From Epiperipatus broadwayi (Eukaryota > Onychophora > Udeonychophora > Euonychophora > Peripatidae): DNA of 64,000 nt. The stretch is from NCBI GenBank assembly GCA_028023455.1, contig JAQFVV010012423.1, positions 8,286,269 through 8,350,268 on the forward strand, in the 5' to 3' direction. Every line of letters begins with the position of its first letter. Positions within the stretch are counted from its first letter, which is position 1. Positions 37,520-50,442 of the stretch are shown here, one piece after another. The notes below the pieces were generated by a model. The model was given only the letters and a program-made list of their open reading frames with translations. It made no database searches and was not told the origin of the DNA. Position numbers and translations under genes: made by a program.

Positions 37520-40500
37520 ATATATATTGTAACCATATGTTTTGGCTCAATGATAGTCAGTTTTATTCAGTGGTCCAGTATGTAAAATTTTAAATTTTAA
37601 TTAGTAATAATTTATTAATATATTGAAAATCTGTGTGTAAAAATCAGTTATAGATTGAAATACTTGTTGGATTATAGATTTTCCAATTAAACAAAAGATC
37701 ACCCATAAAGATCCTGAAAGTGATAATGATTTTGACTGCTAGTAATGCACTGGAAACCCTGATAGATTGGATATTATCTCTTAAACATTTTATCGTAAGT
37801 CCCAGTGGCAGCTATTTCAAATAATATTTTAATAGTATTAAACCAATTTGGAAGTATGAAAATAGTTAACACTTTATTATTATTATTAAACAGTAATTAA
37901 AAATAAACAACAAAATCAATTTATAATTCTTCTAAATTTTCTTTATAAACAATCTTTAAATATGTTATATTTTAATTTAAATTGAAATATAACAGTCTAG
38001 ATTTTTTTTCACTAGAGGGATAAAAATATTAATTTATTCACATTTTACAGTCATTGGATCATTTAGGACCAATCATGCATTGTAATACAAGAAATAAATA
38101 CTAGAACAAGTTTATAGGGAGGGGCCTATTAAGAAAATAATCGGAATAAGAAGATGTCCATTCTATACATATAAAAAAAAATAAAATAAAAAGAAAAGCT
38201 AAAAAGTAATAACTTTGTTGAATTAATTTGAACAAAATTTCAGGATTATGTGGAATTAAAATGATGGGATAGAAACTTTATAACCTTGTATTATTTCAAC
38301 ACTGTTTTTCATCAATCTTATGATTTCTAATATGCCTACTGGAAAAGCTAGAATCTGGATAATTATTTGCCTCAACATATACTGTTTCAATATTCCAGAA
38401 AATGTAAGCAATTACTTTTATGTTATTTATACTAGTCAATTTTTAGATTTAATAATAACACGGAAATTATTTAGACTGAAAAGGAAAAAATTAAAGTGTT
38501 TTGATTTGATTTTCGTGCCGCCCTTAAGCATAAAGCAGAAAAATGTTCGTTTATAAATTATTATCTCAATAAAAATAATTCGAAATCATTTTGAAGGAAA
38601 GTTTCAGGAGATATAACAAACAAACCAAAAAATCAATTTTAAATCATTTAAAATTTAATCAATTTTAAAAGAAAAATACACGAGTTTATTATCCTATTCT
38701 TCTTGGGAAAGAAAACTCAACTGCCAATTGCTTTAGTGCCAATTTGCTTACTTGTGGAAAATGGGAAGTTACAGATTAATTAAAAATGCCTAGAATATCA
38801 TATTTATAATTGAATAAATTATTCTTAGTATAACTAAATACATCTTAATTTGCTGATAGAAAGGAAGTGAAATAAGTATTTATTTATTCTTACCTTTATT
38901 GAATAACTTGCAAAGTAATAATATTTTAAACTGTTTTAAAATCACTCAGATCATTTAAAATTATGACAGATATATTTGCGAATGGAAAAAACAAAATAAA
39001 CAAATCAATAAATAATTTTGAACCTATTTTAATTGTCTTACACTCGAAAATGTTTAAATATTGTCTCACTATGCTAACATCAATACATAAATCAATAAAG
39101 GATTTTAAAAGAATGCATTTGTAGATCGTAATAAACCTATTTTAGTGGTATTGCCTTTGGAAAAGTGTTTAAATATTGTTTCACTATGCTGACATCGATA
39201 ATAACAATCAATAATATATATATATATGCGTTATTTAGAAATATTTGCTTATAATATCCATTTTCTTGTCATTTTTGCTCATAAGGATGGATCACACTTT
39301 GACTAATAAGATAAAATCTAATGGGAGAAAATGTTTGTTTATTTTGTTATTGCTATGTTTAATATTGTAATACTTTTTTTTTCTTTGATGTATTATTCAG
39401 GGATTATTTTTTTATACATATTTATCATGGTATAAAATATATTTAGTAAGGATGTAGAGATGTATAAAGATATATACATTTATTACACATATTTTTGCTA
39501 TTTTCTCAATTAAGGGAAAACATAATATTAAATATCATTTATCTGGGAAGAGAGAGAAATATTTATCTCTCACACTGCTAAAATAGATGTTAATATTATA
39601 TTGAAGAGTGAACAAACTGACCCAAACTTGTCAAAATTATACACATAATGACACAATGGTTTATTACATGAAAAAATTTAATAAGCATTTTTCATTTCTT
39701 AATTTTGCCTATGAATGAACATGTCCACTTTAAATACAAAATGTAGGTTGATCTTCATTGTTTACATGTGCATGGCTTGCTATAACAAAAGTATAATAAT
39801 TATTTTAAAATAATTAATGGTCATTTTACTTATATGTTGGCGGTTTGTTTATAAAACATTAATATTTTCTGCATTGTGAAATGGAATATTTATGTTTCCA
39901 CTTTTATTAGTTGTGTTGTTTTACCTTGCTAATGTATTGATCAGGATTTATGACAACTTTTAGCTGATAAGTTTGTGCCACATATAAGGCATCAAATATA
40001 ATATTAATATTGTACATGGGCTGATGAGGAATCCGCCATTGCTGATTAAATGAGAGGATGACATTGTCGAGACTGATTAATAGTTAGTGCTCAGTTAGCA
40101 TAGTTAATCCCAAGAGAGGATGATCCTCATAGTCTGAATTCTGTTTACCTGTGACAAGGCACTGCCCACACTTTTATACCTATGAAGGTATTGGAATTGG
40201 CCATATTACTGTACAACTATCATGTTTTGTAGAGCCTCCCTTTATTGTTAGATCCCTCATGAGATTATATAGAGTTAGCTTTCCACCGTGTATGGTGAAG
40301 TTTAGTATTTCAAAATCAAATAGCAAGGATAAGATAAAGTTAGATTAAGGGACACTGGTCTATCTATAGGGTTTGCCTAATTGGATTAGTGAATTTATGA
40401 TGTTGTATAATCTTCATCAGTTTATAAACAGACCAACTAAAAAAAACTTACTAGTGTTTGTAAAACTTCTATATGAAGGAGCAAGGGATGCACATGGACA

Positions 40501-42540
40501 GTGTGGATTTATCTTCATCAAGTAGTGATTCACCGATGGATCGGTAAGATCAGTTAACTATTAAATGATTAGGTTGTGGACATAGGCAATGTTGTAAGTG
40601 TCATGTGTGCATTTGACTTATGATGTATGTCCCCACATCAATACAATGATTTTTTTTATATAGTAAATGATAATAAATTACTAATTGTACTGAATATGAT
40701 AATTGTCTTTATCATATTCTAATAAATCAAATAGCTACAGTTTAATATACTAAATTATAACGTAGAGTTTTTACATTTAAAAAGTTGTGTATATCCCAAA
40801 AACCTAATGGGGTTTAAATATCTTGTTCTATAAGATAGAATAATAATAGAAATATAGCCAACAATAATAGTGATACTATGAATATCACTATATTAGTTTG
40901 TCATTACTGACTATGTGTATAGTCAATGGGATACCAATTAATCTCCATCCCTGGTTTTATTTAATGGATTTGTCTTATTTCATGCAATGTGTCTGAAATA
41001 AAGTTGTAAATAATGTAAATAAATCTTGTTGTGTTAAAAATATATTTAGTTGTCAGTAGTCTTATTGCTAATCAACACACACATACACATTATTATTGTT
41101 ATTGCTATTGACATATCCTATGATTATATGGAAATCATCATTGATCAATATTGTATAAGTCACTATATGTTGGTATATCAGAATAATTTTGTTAAGCCTT
41201 ATAATTTATAATCAAAATATTATTAACCTAGAATACATATTATTTCAAATGGTATACTAAAACATTAAACACTTAATATTGGTTTAATCAGTTTATTTGA
41301 ACCCACAGATCTATCATTCACCGATCTTGATCACATTGTTTATAATTATTTGAAAAAAAGGAAGTTAGTAAGTTATTGTATTTAGCTATTGAAAAGTTAT
41401 TCATATTTCTTGAAGCTCCAAGTATATAATAGTTATGGAGTTTATAAATTTTCTTTGAAATTAATAAATATTGTATGTTAATTTGATTTGGTATTAAGAG
41501 CTGTTTTGTGCATTATATTTGGGTAGTGGCAAAATCCCTCTCACTGACCCAGGTTTATCTTGTATAATCATCTTTAAGTTATGTGAATCCTGAGAAGAAT
41601 AAGTTATATTAATCTGCAATATAGGATTTGAATTTATGGTAAGTTTTATATCTAGTTATTTATTGTAGATGGATTGGAGTTATGTTACATTCACTGTTTT
41701 ATAAAAGTCAACCAAACTTTAAAGTATAAATTGCTTCTTTTGTCTGAAATGTAGAGTTTGTTTTGACTTTATGGTGAATATTCTGGTTTTGTTAAGCTTG
41801 AAATCCGTATTTGATTTAGTTGTCTCATTACCATTTAATTCAATATCAAATTTAGAGTTCTGAAAATCATCTTTCGTCATCATCATTCTTCTCATCTGTC
41901 ATTTAAATTTTTCTTTATTCTTCTTTCATCCTAATTCATTATCCTAATTAACTCACCATTCAGTAGCTCTTATTCCATTATCATCTTAATCATCCATTAA
42001 CTCTTATTCTACCATCATCTTAATCATTCATTATTCTGATACATCTTCATTTTTTTCTCTTCATTTTCAGACTCATTTCATTTTATTATTTAATTATTAC
42101 TTATTTTCACCATCCATTTAGTCATCTACATCCTAATTTATTTACTGCCTAATTTATATTTTTAATTTCATATTCATTCCATTGATCTAATTATTATTTA
42201 TTTATTGGTTTGACAAATATTAAGTTTATTTCATAACCTTTTGTTTGTTTGCTTGTTTGTGGATTTTGAAGCTAGTTTGACCAGAAGTTATTAATTGCCT
42301 TGTAATTTTCTTTAAGTTTATAGTTTCATGCGAGCTTAGTCAATAAAGAAATTGTTTCTTTAGTTTAACATTTATTTTTAGGCTTATATTCTAGATTAGT
42401 TGTAGCTAGGAAGGTTGCAGAGGAAGATATGGTTCCCAGACGTGGAATTTGACTAGCTAGATGAGTATGATAGGTTACAATATATATATATATATTGCAA
42501 GGAAATAAAGTCATACATTACAGGACCTAATTTTATAAGC
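37520..42540. other. AT-rich interval, nothing recognised
   Basis: Mostly A/T-rich non-coding DNA. The segment 39960-40640 is less AT rich and holds a random-looking 65-codon ORF at 40151. The segment 41880-42200 is strongly pyrimidine biased (repeated TCATC/TTCTT phrases), resembling degenerate simple repeat. No gene recognised. Confidence 0.5.
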
Positions 42541-42867
42541 TTGTATTACAAATGTTATATAATGAGCATGCCAATAGCTCATAAACCTTTTCAGAATATC
42601 CCTATCCTCAGACCTGGTATTTTAAATCTAATGCTGGAATATCCTAGCACTTCACTGATGACAGCCAGAGCTAGAAATCAGTTTGCGAATAGGGATATGC
42701 TGGAAAGCTTGTTAAAAGCTATTGACGCACTCATTATATATATAAACCATTATACAATTACAAATATCCAGCAACGCCCTCTATTTAAAAGTCTACATCT
42801 CAATAATAGTGAACTTCAAAATGGTTTAGATATTTGTATGATTATTTCAGTTAGTGTTAATATGTAG
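42541..42867 (+). CDS. Unrecognised ORF, 108 codons
   Basis: An open frame starting with a codon just after a TA-rich tract. Its composition is less biased than neighbouring ORFs: MPIAHKPFQNIPILRPG, then SLMTARARNQFANRDML. No domain, signal peptide or neighbour gives a function. It may be chance or part of an unrecognised element; I would not call it a gene without homology. Confidence 0.15.
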   Translation: MYYKCYIMSMPIAHKPFQNIPILRPGILNLMLEYPSTSLMTARARNQFANRDMLESLLKAIDALIIYINHYTITNIQQRPLFKSLHLNNSELQNGLDICMIISVSVNM

Positions 42868-45560
42868 AAGTCTCACAGTTTTAATGCCCAAGTCATTTTC
42901 AGCAAAACAAAGTCAATCTGTTTTTATTTACATCTAATATAGAAATAAATTTATATATCAGCAATTGCAAAAATGAAATTGTATTTGCTGCAAATATAAA
43001 CACTGTTCAAATAGAGCCATTAAATATTCATTTTAATACCAAATCCAACATCAATATGTAAATATACTGACTTGGTCTTTAAGATTATTAAAAATGGGTA
43101 TTTAATGACTCTGCCTAAAATACTGACTAAAATTAAATTCATTTCATTGTTATTTATATTTGCAAAGAATGCAATTTCATTTTCACTACTATTAATGTCT
43201 AAAATTATTTCTATATAACATCTTTAGATGCAAGTAAAAGTGGATTCACTTTCGTTTGCTAAAAATTATTTGGGTAATAATATTGTATGAGTATAAACAT
43301 TATTTATAATATGGTGAGTGGAACATATTGTGGTTTGTTATAGTATAATATTTTATGCCATGAATTTATAATAAGTATATATAACAGACTAAATCTTTGG
43401 CCATTATAACTTTATTATGGTATGTATTTTTATAATACTCAATCATGTAACATCTTTTTGATGCATAAATTCAATTAATAATAATTACAACTTAAATAAT
43501 TGAAAATATTTTAATATAAGTATATATTATTACTGTTTATTTTTTATCATAATAATTTAAAATTATTACATATAATATATTTCTAACAGGTAACTTATAA
43601 AAGAATGAGTTACCTGCTAAAAATACACTGTGTGTGTGATAGTTTTAAATGATTACATTGGTAAAAAATAATCATTATCGTTGACCTTAAATAATCTTAT
43701 AATTGTAAATTTACTCTCAGTTCAGATTACACAACAATATTACATAAAATAAGATCTCATAGAAACGGAAAAATAAAAGAGGCAATTGTTATATATCAAT
43801 TTAAAGATAATATAATATAAAGACAATCTGATATTATTGATTTACACAGTTTCTGAAAAATTACGTGACTTCTGTTTTTTGTCCTAATAAGTTCAATTAA
43901 TAATGATTATAATTTAAATAATCAAAAGTACTCTTTGCATTATTATTATTATTTATTTTTATTGTCTCTATTTATTTTTTAATTTAAAACATATATTATA
44001 TTATACTATTAATCTTGAAAATATTAAACATAATTAGCATATCAAAGTTAATTAAGCATAATTTTTTAGGCAAAATATCTATCGTCTACATCTTACAATC
44101 TGCTATAAAAAGAGTAAACCAACTAAAATTCAGTCACAGCTGATTTCACTGGACTACTCAACAATCGTAGAAACTTGATATAAAATATTGATAGTGCATC
44201 AGCAAAATTAAATGACACACAAGTCAAACGTTTTACAGTTATAAAAAGCAGAAAACATGACAGCAAAAATTAATTTCACAATAGTTCTATTATAAAGGAA
44301 ATTAAAATAAAATAATAAGTATGTGCCATCAAGAATTGATTAGTGTATAATGAAATTAATTAATAGCCACTTTAATTGAAAACGGATATCTATAATAGAA
44401 CTACAAATACAATAAATAATATATAGAATTGATTATTTAAGAATCCATCATTTTTCTGACTTTCTTTGGTCCTAAAGTAAATATCATAAATATATATATT
44501 AATTTTTCACAGTTTTGTCATTCTTTTGGACTATTATTTTTTATATTTTCATATTCATAATGCGATATATTTTTTACATGGAGAGATTTTAAAAAAATTT
44601 AAATCAGTATAAAATATTATTATTGTATATATGTTACACACATAATAATGTTTGAACATCATTAAATAATCTTCCAATAATAAAATTTTCATAATATCCA
44701 ATTATAAATGAAAATATATATAGAATAATCTTATAATTTTCCCAAAATATTTTTTATGAGTTCACTGGCAATAAAATTCTTTCAAATTTATATCCAGAAT
44801 CTTACTTAGGAACATAAAAAGATGAATTACGTTATCAAAATAGTTAATTAACAATTACTAAAATCAAAACAAAACTGCCATGTTACAAACACACTTCTTT
44901 TATGGTAATATTGTGATTGTGTAACTGCCTTCATCCAATTAAAAAAGTAAAAAAAGTTAAAAAAAACAAACAACTTTTCAATTTAGAAAAATGTTGCCAA
45001 ATATTTTGAATTCAAATTTTAAATTGAAACAAATATTAACAAGAGATTTCAAATATAAATAAAAAGATTAACAGATTAAAAAGCATCTGTATCTAATCAC
45101 TATAATTAATATTAAACCAATTGTTTTTAAATATATATATATATCATTATCTGTATTAAATTGTATATATGAGCATTATACAATGAGATTTATTTTATGT
45201 ATAATAGATTTCTGCCATTATTATTTTTTGTCCGTTTTTTTTTCAGTTCCTTAAAAATAATGGAATGAGTTTATTTTATATATAAGTTGGTAGATGGTTA
45301 TGACCCAATAATGGATATACTTATAAAAAACAAATACTTGAAAATATATGTGCAGTGAAATGCATATTCATCCTTCTACAAGATGTTAAAAATAAATAGA
45401 AACCAGTCATCATCTAGGTGTACTGAAAAAATATTGAGCTGTGAGAATTGTCATAGAGATTCAATCACAATGCATTTTTTAGATCATCCAATGAGCAAAG
45501 TTTTTTTGAAAAGGCTGATCTGAATTTCTATACTGATGGATGTTTATGATATAATGTTTG
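42868..45560. other. AT-rich interval, nothing recognised
   Basis: Contains a small inverted repeat at 43585-43618 (CAGGTAACTT...GAGTTACCTG) and otherwise featureless A/T-rich DNA. Confidence 0.5.
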
Positions 45561-45647
45561 CCTTTTGTTATATCAATGCCAATCTATTTTGTTAGATAAA
45601 ATATATTTTGTCTGACAAAATAGAATGGCATTAATATAACAAAAGGT
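45561..45647. repeat. Fold-back repeat, 42-bp arms
   Basis: Arms 45561-45602 and 45606-45647 (starting CCTTTTGTTATATCAATGCC) are complementary with about four mismatches and almost no loop. Probably a decayed fold-back MITE. Confidence 0.85.
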
Positions 45648-45889
45648 GGATATTATTTACAGATTGTTTAAATGATTCTTTGGTCATCTTACTTGTAAAA
45701 TGTCATAGTAACACGTTCAGGTATTTGTTTCATGAAATAAATTTATATCTATAAATGCATAAAAAATTGTAAAGAAGAAAACCTTTCTTTAGTGATTCCA
45801 CTCTACAGGCTGTGATGATCATATTTTTTATTTTGTTTTTGAAAATAACATAAAATTCAAAGAAAAACATTAAAACATTTGTTACAATT

Positions 45890-46660
45890 TCCTAAGCTTA
45901 CACAAGCTGTTAAAACAGTGGCAAACTCTCTGTATAGTAGTGCCACCTATTGCAAGCCATAGTAATCAATGTATTCTAGGTTTCAACATAAAATCTCTAA
46001 CTGGTGCCTACTCATTCATTACCCCAAGACTAGTTTTGAGATTGTGCTTTCATCAATGAGGAACCTTAAATCTAAAAGCACTACACATTGATCTAATGCA
46101 ACCCTGCAGGTGATACCTTTTACCTATTTAGTTAACCATAAAGCTATAAGACCCAAATAAAAACATTATTTTCAATCTGATCCAATTTGCTTGTCTAGTC
46201 ATATAGATCTGAACTCACTTCAGTATCTACACATTTTGATATCTTTGGTGCTTTAATAATCATAGCCACCACCATCCTATGGGCAGGATTGGTAAAAAAA
46301 TCCACTAAAAGATTACATGACCATAATTTAATATGCTTACACAAACTGTTCAAACAGTAGCAATATCAATCAAGGTATAATTAGAAGGTTTGTGCATAAA
46401 ATCCCTATCTCATGTCTACTCATTCAATATTCTCAAGCTAGTTTCTAACTAGAGAATCAAAGATCTAGATGCAATGCTCTCAGATCTAAGGATCATCACT
46501 GATGAAAGCCACAACTTAAAAACTAATCTGGATATATTGGATGAGTCAGAACTAGATAACGATTTTATGCAAAAACCTTCTAGTATTCATTGATTGCTAT
46601 GGCTTGCTCTGGATAACAATACTATATTGAGAGTTTGTCACTGTTTTAAATTTAAAGAAA
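45890..46660. repeat. Large imperfect fold-back with a nested third copy
   Basis: The left arm (about 45893-46065: ACACAAGCTGTTAAAACAGT, CCATAGTAATCAATGTATTC, ACTCATTCATTACCCC) is matched in reverse complement by 46490-46655 (CTTCTAGTATTCATTGATTG, GAGAGTTTGTCACTGTTTTA). A further direct partial copy lies at 46336-46450 (ACACAAACTGTTCAAACAGT, CTACTCATTCAATATTC). Identity is roughly 70-80% by eye. It lies upstream of a Penelope GIY-YIG ORF, so it may be terminal-repeat material of that element. Confidence 0.7.
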
Positions 46661-47400
46661 AAAGGTTTTTTATCATGGTTTTTTTAAATAAATTTTTACT
46701 AAAAGCCAAAGATTATGTGCTCTACAAAAACCATAAAACAGACATATAGTGAACTATCTGAGGAGTAAAAATTTTTTTAATTCAAACTATTTAAAGTTGT
46801 AGTAATGTTACTAAATATATCAAGCTAAAAAGGGATAGATGATAAATTATTATGGTAATATGACTTCATTGAAGCAGAAAAAAAATAACAACCAACTATA
46901 TTTAAATTAATTCAGAAAATTAAAAGTTTTTGTCAATTTTTATGTAAATGTGGTAGATAACAAAATGTATGAAGTACTTTTAGCTCATTATGATATTACA
47001 TGTAATGTGGGAATAAAGAAAAGTGATATATATATAAAATTGCATAATCCAAGTTCAAGATTAAAAACAACTTCCAATTATAATAATAGAAAAAGCATTA
47101 AAAATAATAAATTCATCAATAGTATGTTCTTGAGAAATCATATGGTCTTTGAATACTAGAAGTAACAAAACCAAGCTGTGATTCATGGATCTTTAATTCT
47201 TGAGTATGCAACTTTAACCATGAAGCTAAATCGTACAGAATTTAAAAAGAAATTATTAAATACAAGGATGATCTATGAAAAGAATATCGAAAAAATTTAA
47301 ATAATATAAATCACATTAAATATAAAAATGCAAATGTATTCACACCATGGATATGAAAATTAATATACAAAATATGGATGCAATCTGAAAAAAAGATGGG
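46661..47400. other. Interval upstream of the Penelope GIY-YIG ORF
   Basis: AT-rich. Where an intact Penelope element would encode reverse transcriptase I see no RT motif. The ORF at 46950-47159 has no recognisable domain. Confidence 0.45.
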
Positions 47401-47412
47401 AAGGGATTCAAT

Positions 47413-47712
47413 TTGCATGATAACTGCATGGCATCATACTATGGGGAAACGAAAGCAACTCTTTCTACAAGACTATCCCAGCACAGATATTCTTACAATA
47501 AGGCCCAAGTAGACCCAAATTGCAACTCAATATTTGCAATACATCAGAAATCAGCTGGTCATGCATGTGAACCTAAAAATGCAAGAATAGTTTGCAGGGA
47601 GAGAAATGACATTAAGAGAAAAGTTAAAGAAGCATGTTTTATTGCTATTGATGATAAGGCTATGAATAGGAAAGATGCGTGTTACAAAATCTCTAAGAAA
47701 TGGATCATTTAG
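47413..47712 (+). pseudogene. Penelope-like element C-terminus: GIY-YIG endonuclease
   Basis: A 99-codon open frame with the Penelope-type GIY-YIG layout: SYYGETKATLSTRLSQHRYS (worn G-x-Y-Y-x-G-E-T core with the R and H of the 'TRLxxH' block), NSIFAIHQKSAGHACE (the 'N-x-x-x-x-H-x-x-x-x-G-H' block), NARIVCRERNDIKRKVKEAC (the 'R-E-x-x-x-x-R-x-x-K-E-A' block). The domain is complete and free of stops, but the reverse transcriptase is absent, so this is a 5'-truncated copy. It is a different subfamily from the relic at 30.9 kb (about one third identity by eye). Downstream sequence at 47891 has a hammerhead-like box. Confidence 0.8.
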
Positions 47713-47890
47713 AGCTGACGCATTTATTTTCAACTAATTTACATATATCAGCATATTTTAGCATATACCAACACGCTATGCTTATTCTTTGTTGCCCATG
47801 ATTATGAGAGCTAAGTTCTCTTGAAAGCGCTCGGGCATTATTCTTTAGATATTATAATTATTTTGAGTTTATAATATATTGTTATTTAAT

Positions 47891-47930
47891 CCTGATGAAG
47901 CTCGGTTGTTGTGCGCGTATTTGCGCATTA
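47891..47930 (+). other. CTGATGA box with adjacent stem, 3' of the Penelope ORF
   Basis: CCTGATGAAGCTCGG is followed by GTGCGCGTATTTGCGCAT, which can form a 6-bp hairpin. Penelope-like elements are known to carry hammerhead ribozymes with a CUGAUGA box, but I do not see the required GAAA box after the stem, so at best this is a relic. Confidence 0.25.
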
Positions 47931-49854
47931 AAATTATATACATGATATCTATGAGTAAAAAATATGCAATTTCTAAAAATTTTTTGGTGAACACTCAAAA
48001 TGTTTACTATCTGAAAAATGAAATAATTATGGCTAATATATTGTCTGGTATAAATACCGGGATAATAAAATATTTAGCTGCTAAAGGGAGAAGGAGAGAG
48101 ACAAGCAAATAGAAAAAGTAGAATATCAAAGAATGAATAATGTCTTATTTAAAAATGTTTCAGATGAATTTACAAATGCAGACATTGCATTCATTATCTC
48201 TTAACATATGAGGAAAAATGGGAAAACTTTAGTGCAGATAAATTAAAACCCTATAATTAATGAATTGAATGTTTCAGTTATAGATATAAAAGAAAGTAGA
48301 ATAAAGATAATTAGAATATTAATTGTTCTTAAAAGAAAAAAATCAGTGACTATAAATATAAAATTATAAATAAAATCCATAAAAATATATCTTGGGGTTA
48401 AAGTAATTTTTATTGAGGCAGTAAAAAATAATAAATATTTTTTCTTTTTTTTTTAAAAAAATAAATGAATTTCATTTTCAAAATATTTTTAGTACAGTAT
48501 AAAATCAGAAGCATTAAAATAAAGACTAAAGCTATTTGAGATGGTAAAAAAGAAATTGAGTTGATTATTTGATAAAGATTTGTTTAAACCTATAGTAAAT
48601 TCAAAATGAGTCATATTAATTACAGCATCATAATTTGTACTTAACACATCTATATAATAAGAGAAGGAAGAGTGATGAATATATAAGGCAGTATATTAGA
48701 CCAAATTAGATTTATAATCATTCTAACATCAGATTCAACTTGAAGAAAAATCCATTAATCAGATTTTGATATATTTATAATTTCAAATACTTTCCAAAAA
48801 CATCTTAAAATAAATGAAATTAGTCATTCCATGTTTAAATGATATACAACACATACCTTTAAAAGTCAAATTAATTTTAAAAACATGTAAAAATATAGAA
48901 TATAATTAAATCTTGCAAAATGAGCTTAGAAAGTAAAAGAAATTTCTTGGAAATCAAAATTTTTAAAAAGTTACCAACCCGTGCTTAATAAAATATATAT
49001 AGCCTTAAAATGTGAAGAAATTATAAGCTGAATTAATTTTTGTGCCAATTCTTAAAAATAAGGCTATCGTGGTACTTCACTATAAGATCTACTAAAGAAG
49101 GAGGCAAAATAGATAAATAAGAAAATATATGCAGCTTTTGAAGCAATGAAGAAAGTTCATAATTCATATGATGCAGAAATAGTTTTAACAACATGCATAT
49201 ACAGAACAATACTTCATTACACATAGTTTATGTGTCTTCTTAACGTCTGAAGAAAAATTGTAAAAATATTAATATCAGCATGGAAGAGATTTGCACTAAC
49301 ATATCAATTACTGCTAAAAATAGTTGGAAATAAACCTCTATCAGTAAACTTATTTCTTTTTCTATAAAATAATAAAAAATTACTTGCATACAGCCACAAT
49401 TTACATTGTAGAAAAGTGATAGAGTTGCTATACTTGTAAAACAGTAAAAGAGAGTGGAATACTCTCAATGATAATTATCTGTACCTCAAAAAGTAGATTA
49501 AAGAAGGATGCCTGAACAAGTGATATAGCAATAAATTCATAGTTTACTGTGATTATAAAAAAGAACATAAGATGGGAAAACCTAAATGAAGTGGCATTAG
49601 TTCAACACAATGCAGCCAGCATCCTTAGCCATTGAAAAGACCCTAACTACAATAAATTACCAACTCAAAAAGGATATTGGCTCATTTATTCTATCAACCA
49701 GAATAAAATAAAAAATCAATTCAAAATAAGATTTAGATCTAGAGATAAAACCTATGTACATTATAAATGATTTAAGATTAATCACATTGAAAGATGTGGG
49801 TGGGCAAATATTTTTTTCTGTAAAATAAGTATGTGCACATATATACTTATTCTT
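47931..49854. other. AT-rich interval, nothing recognised
   Basis: Only short composition-driven ORFs. A-rich plus strand with weakly coding-like AAAxxx texture, but no domain could be read in any frame. Confidence 0.45.
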
Positions 49855-50005
49855 GTTAATATAGGGGATTTGAACACAGACTTTCAAGCACCCTCCAACT
49901 ATCTACACTTTCTCATACCACTGATACATATGACCACATGCATATAGAAAAAAAAAAAATCACCAAATATACATATTTCATGCTGAACGAGCACTCATTA
50001 TCTCC

Positions 50006-50041
<36 letters not shown>

Positions 50042-50130
50042 ATCAGTGCTCAGTTTATATTAAGATAGCAAATTTTCATACTTTAATGGACAGGCTTTCA
50101 TCTACTCCAACCTCCAACTCTTTAGCCATC
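49855..50130 (+). repeat. Dispersed repeat R1, plus copy
   Basis: Begins TAATATAGGGGATTTGAACA, passes GACCACATGCATATAG, AACGAGCACTCATTATC, a (CA)n-(TA)n run (49992-50040), then CAGTGCTCAGTTTATATTAAG and TTTAATGGACAGGCTTTCAT. The centre of this copy has expanded into a microsatellite. Confidence 0.8.
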
Positions 50131-50291
50131 CATACTATTGAAAATTTGATGATGGAAGGTCCAAATCCCATGCTGATGCCAATATTATTATTATGCCCAT
50201 GTTGACTTTAAGTCATTCTGACCCTCATATATAGGAACTTATCCATTTAAATGCATAGAAGAGAGATGTGCAGGATTCAGGCTTAATGTGT

Positions 50292-50442
50292 AATATTTGA
50301 AATACAGACATTATTTATATACATGAAACTTAATTGTAAATATAGGGGATTTGAACACAAATTTGTGTTTAAATCCTATTCAAATCCCCTATATTTACAA
50401 TTAAGCTCCAGTATATGAATAATGCCTGTATTTCAAATATTA
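50292..50442. repeat. Fold-back MITE, 64-bp arms, 23-bp spacer
   Basis: Arms 50292-50355 and 50379-50442 are complementary with about six mismatches. The inner ends carry TATAGGGGATTTGAA, the same phrase that starts repeat R1, so this may be two R1 5' ends head-to-head or the parent terminal structure. Confidence 0.88.

Noticed and set aside
40019-40060. Hammerhead ribozyme at CTGATGAGGAATCC
   Set aside because: The CTGATGA box is present but no GAAA box or closing stems could be placed.
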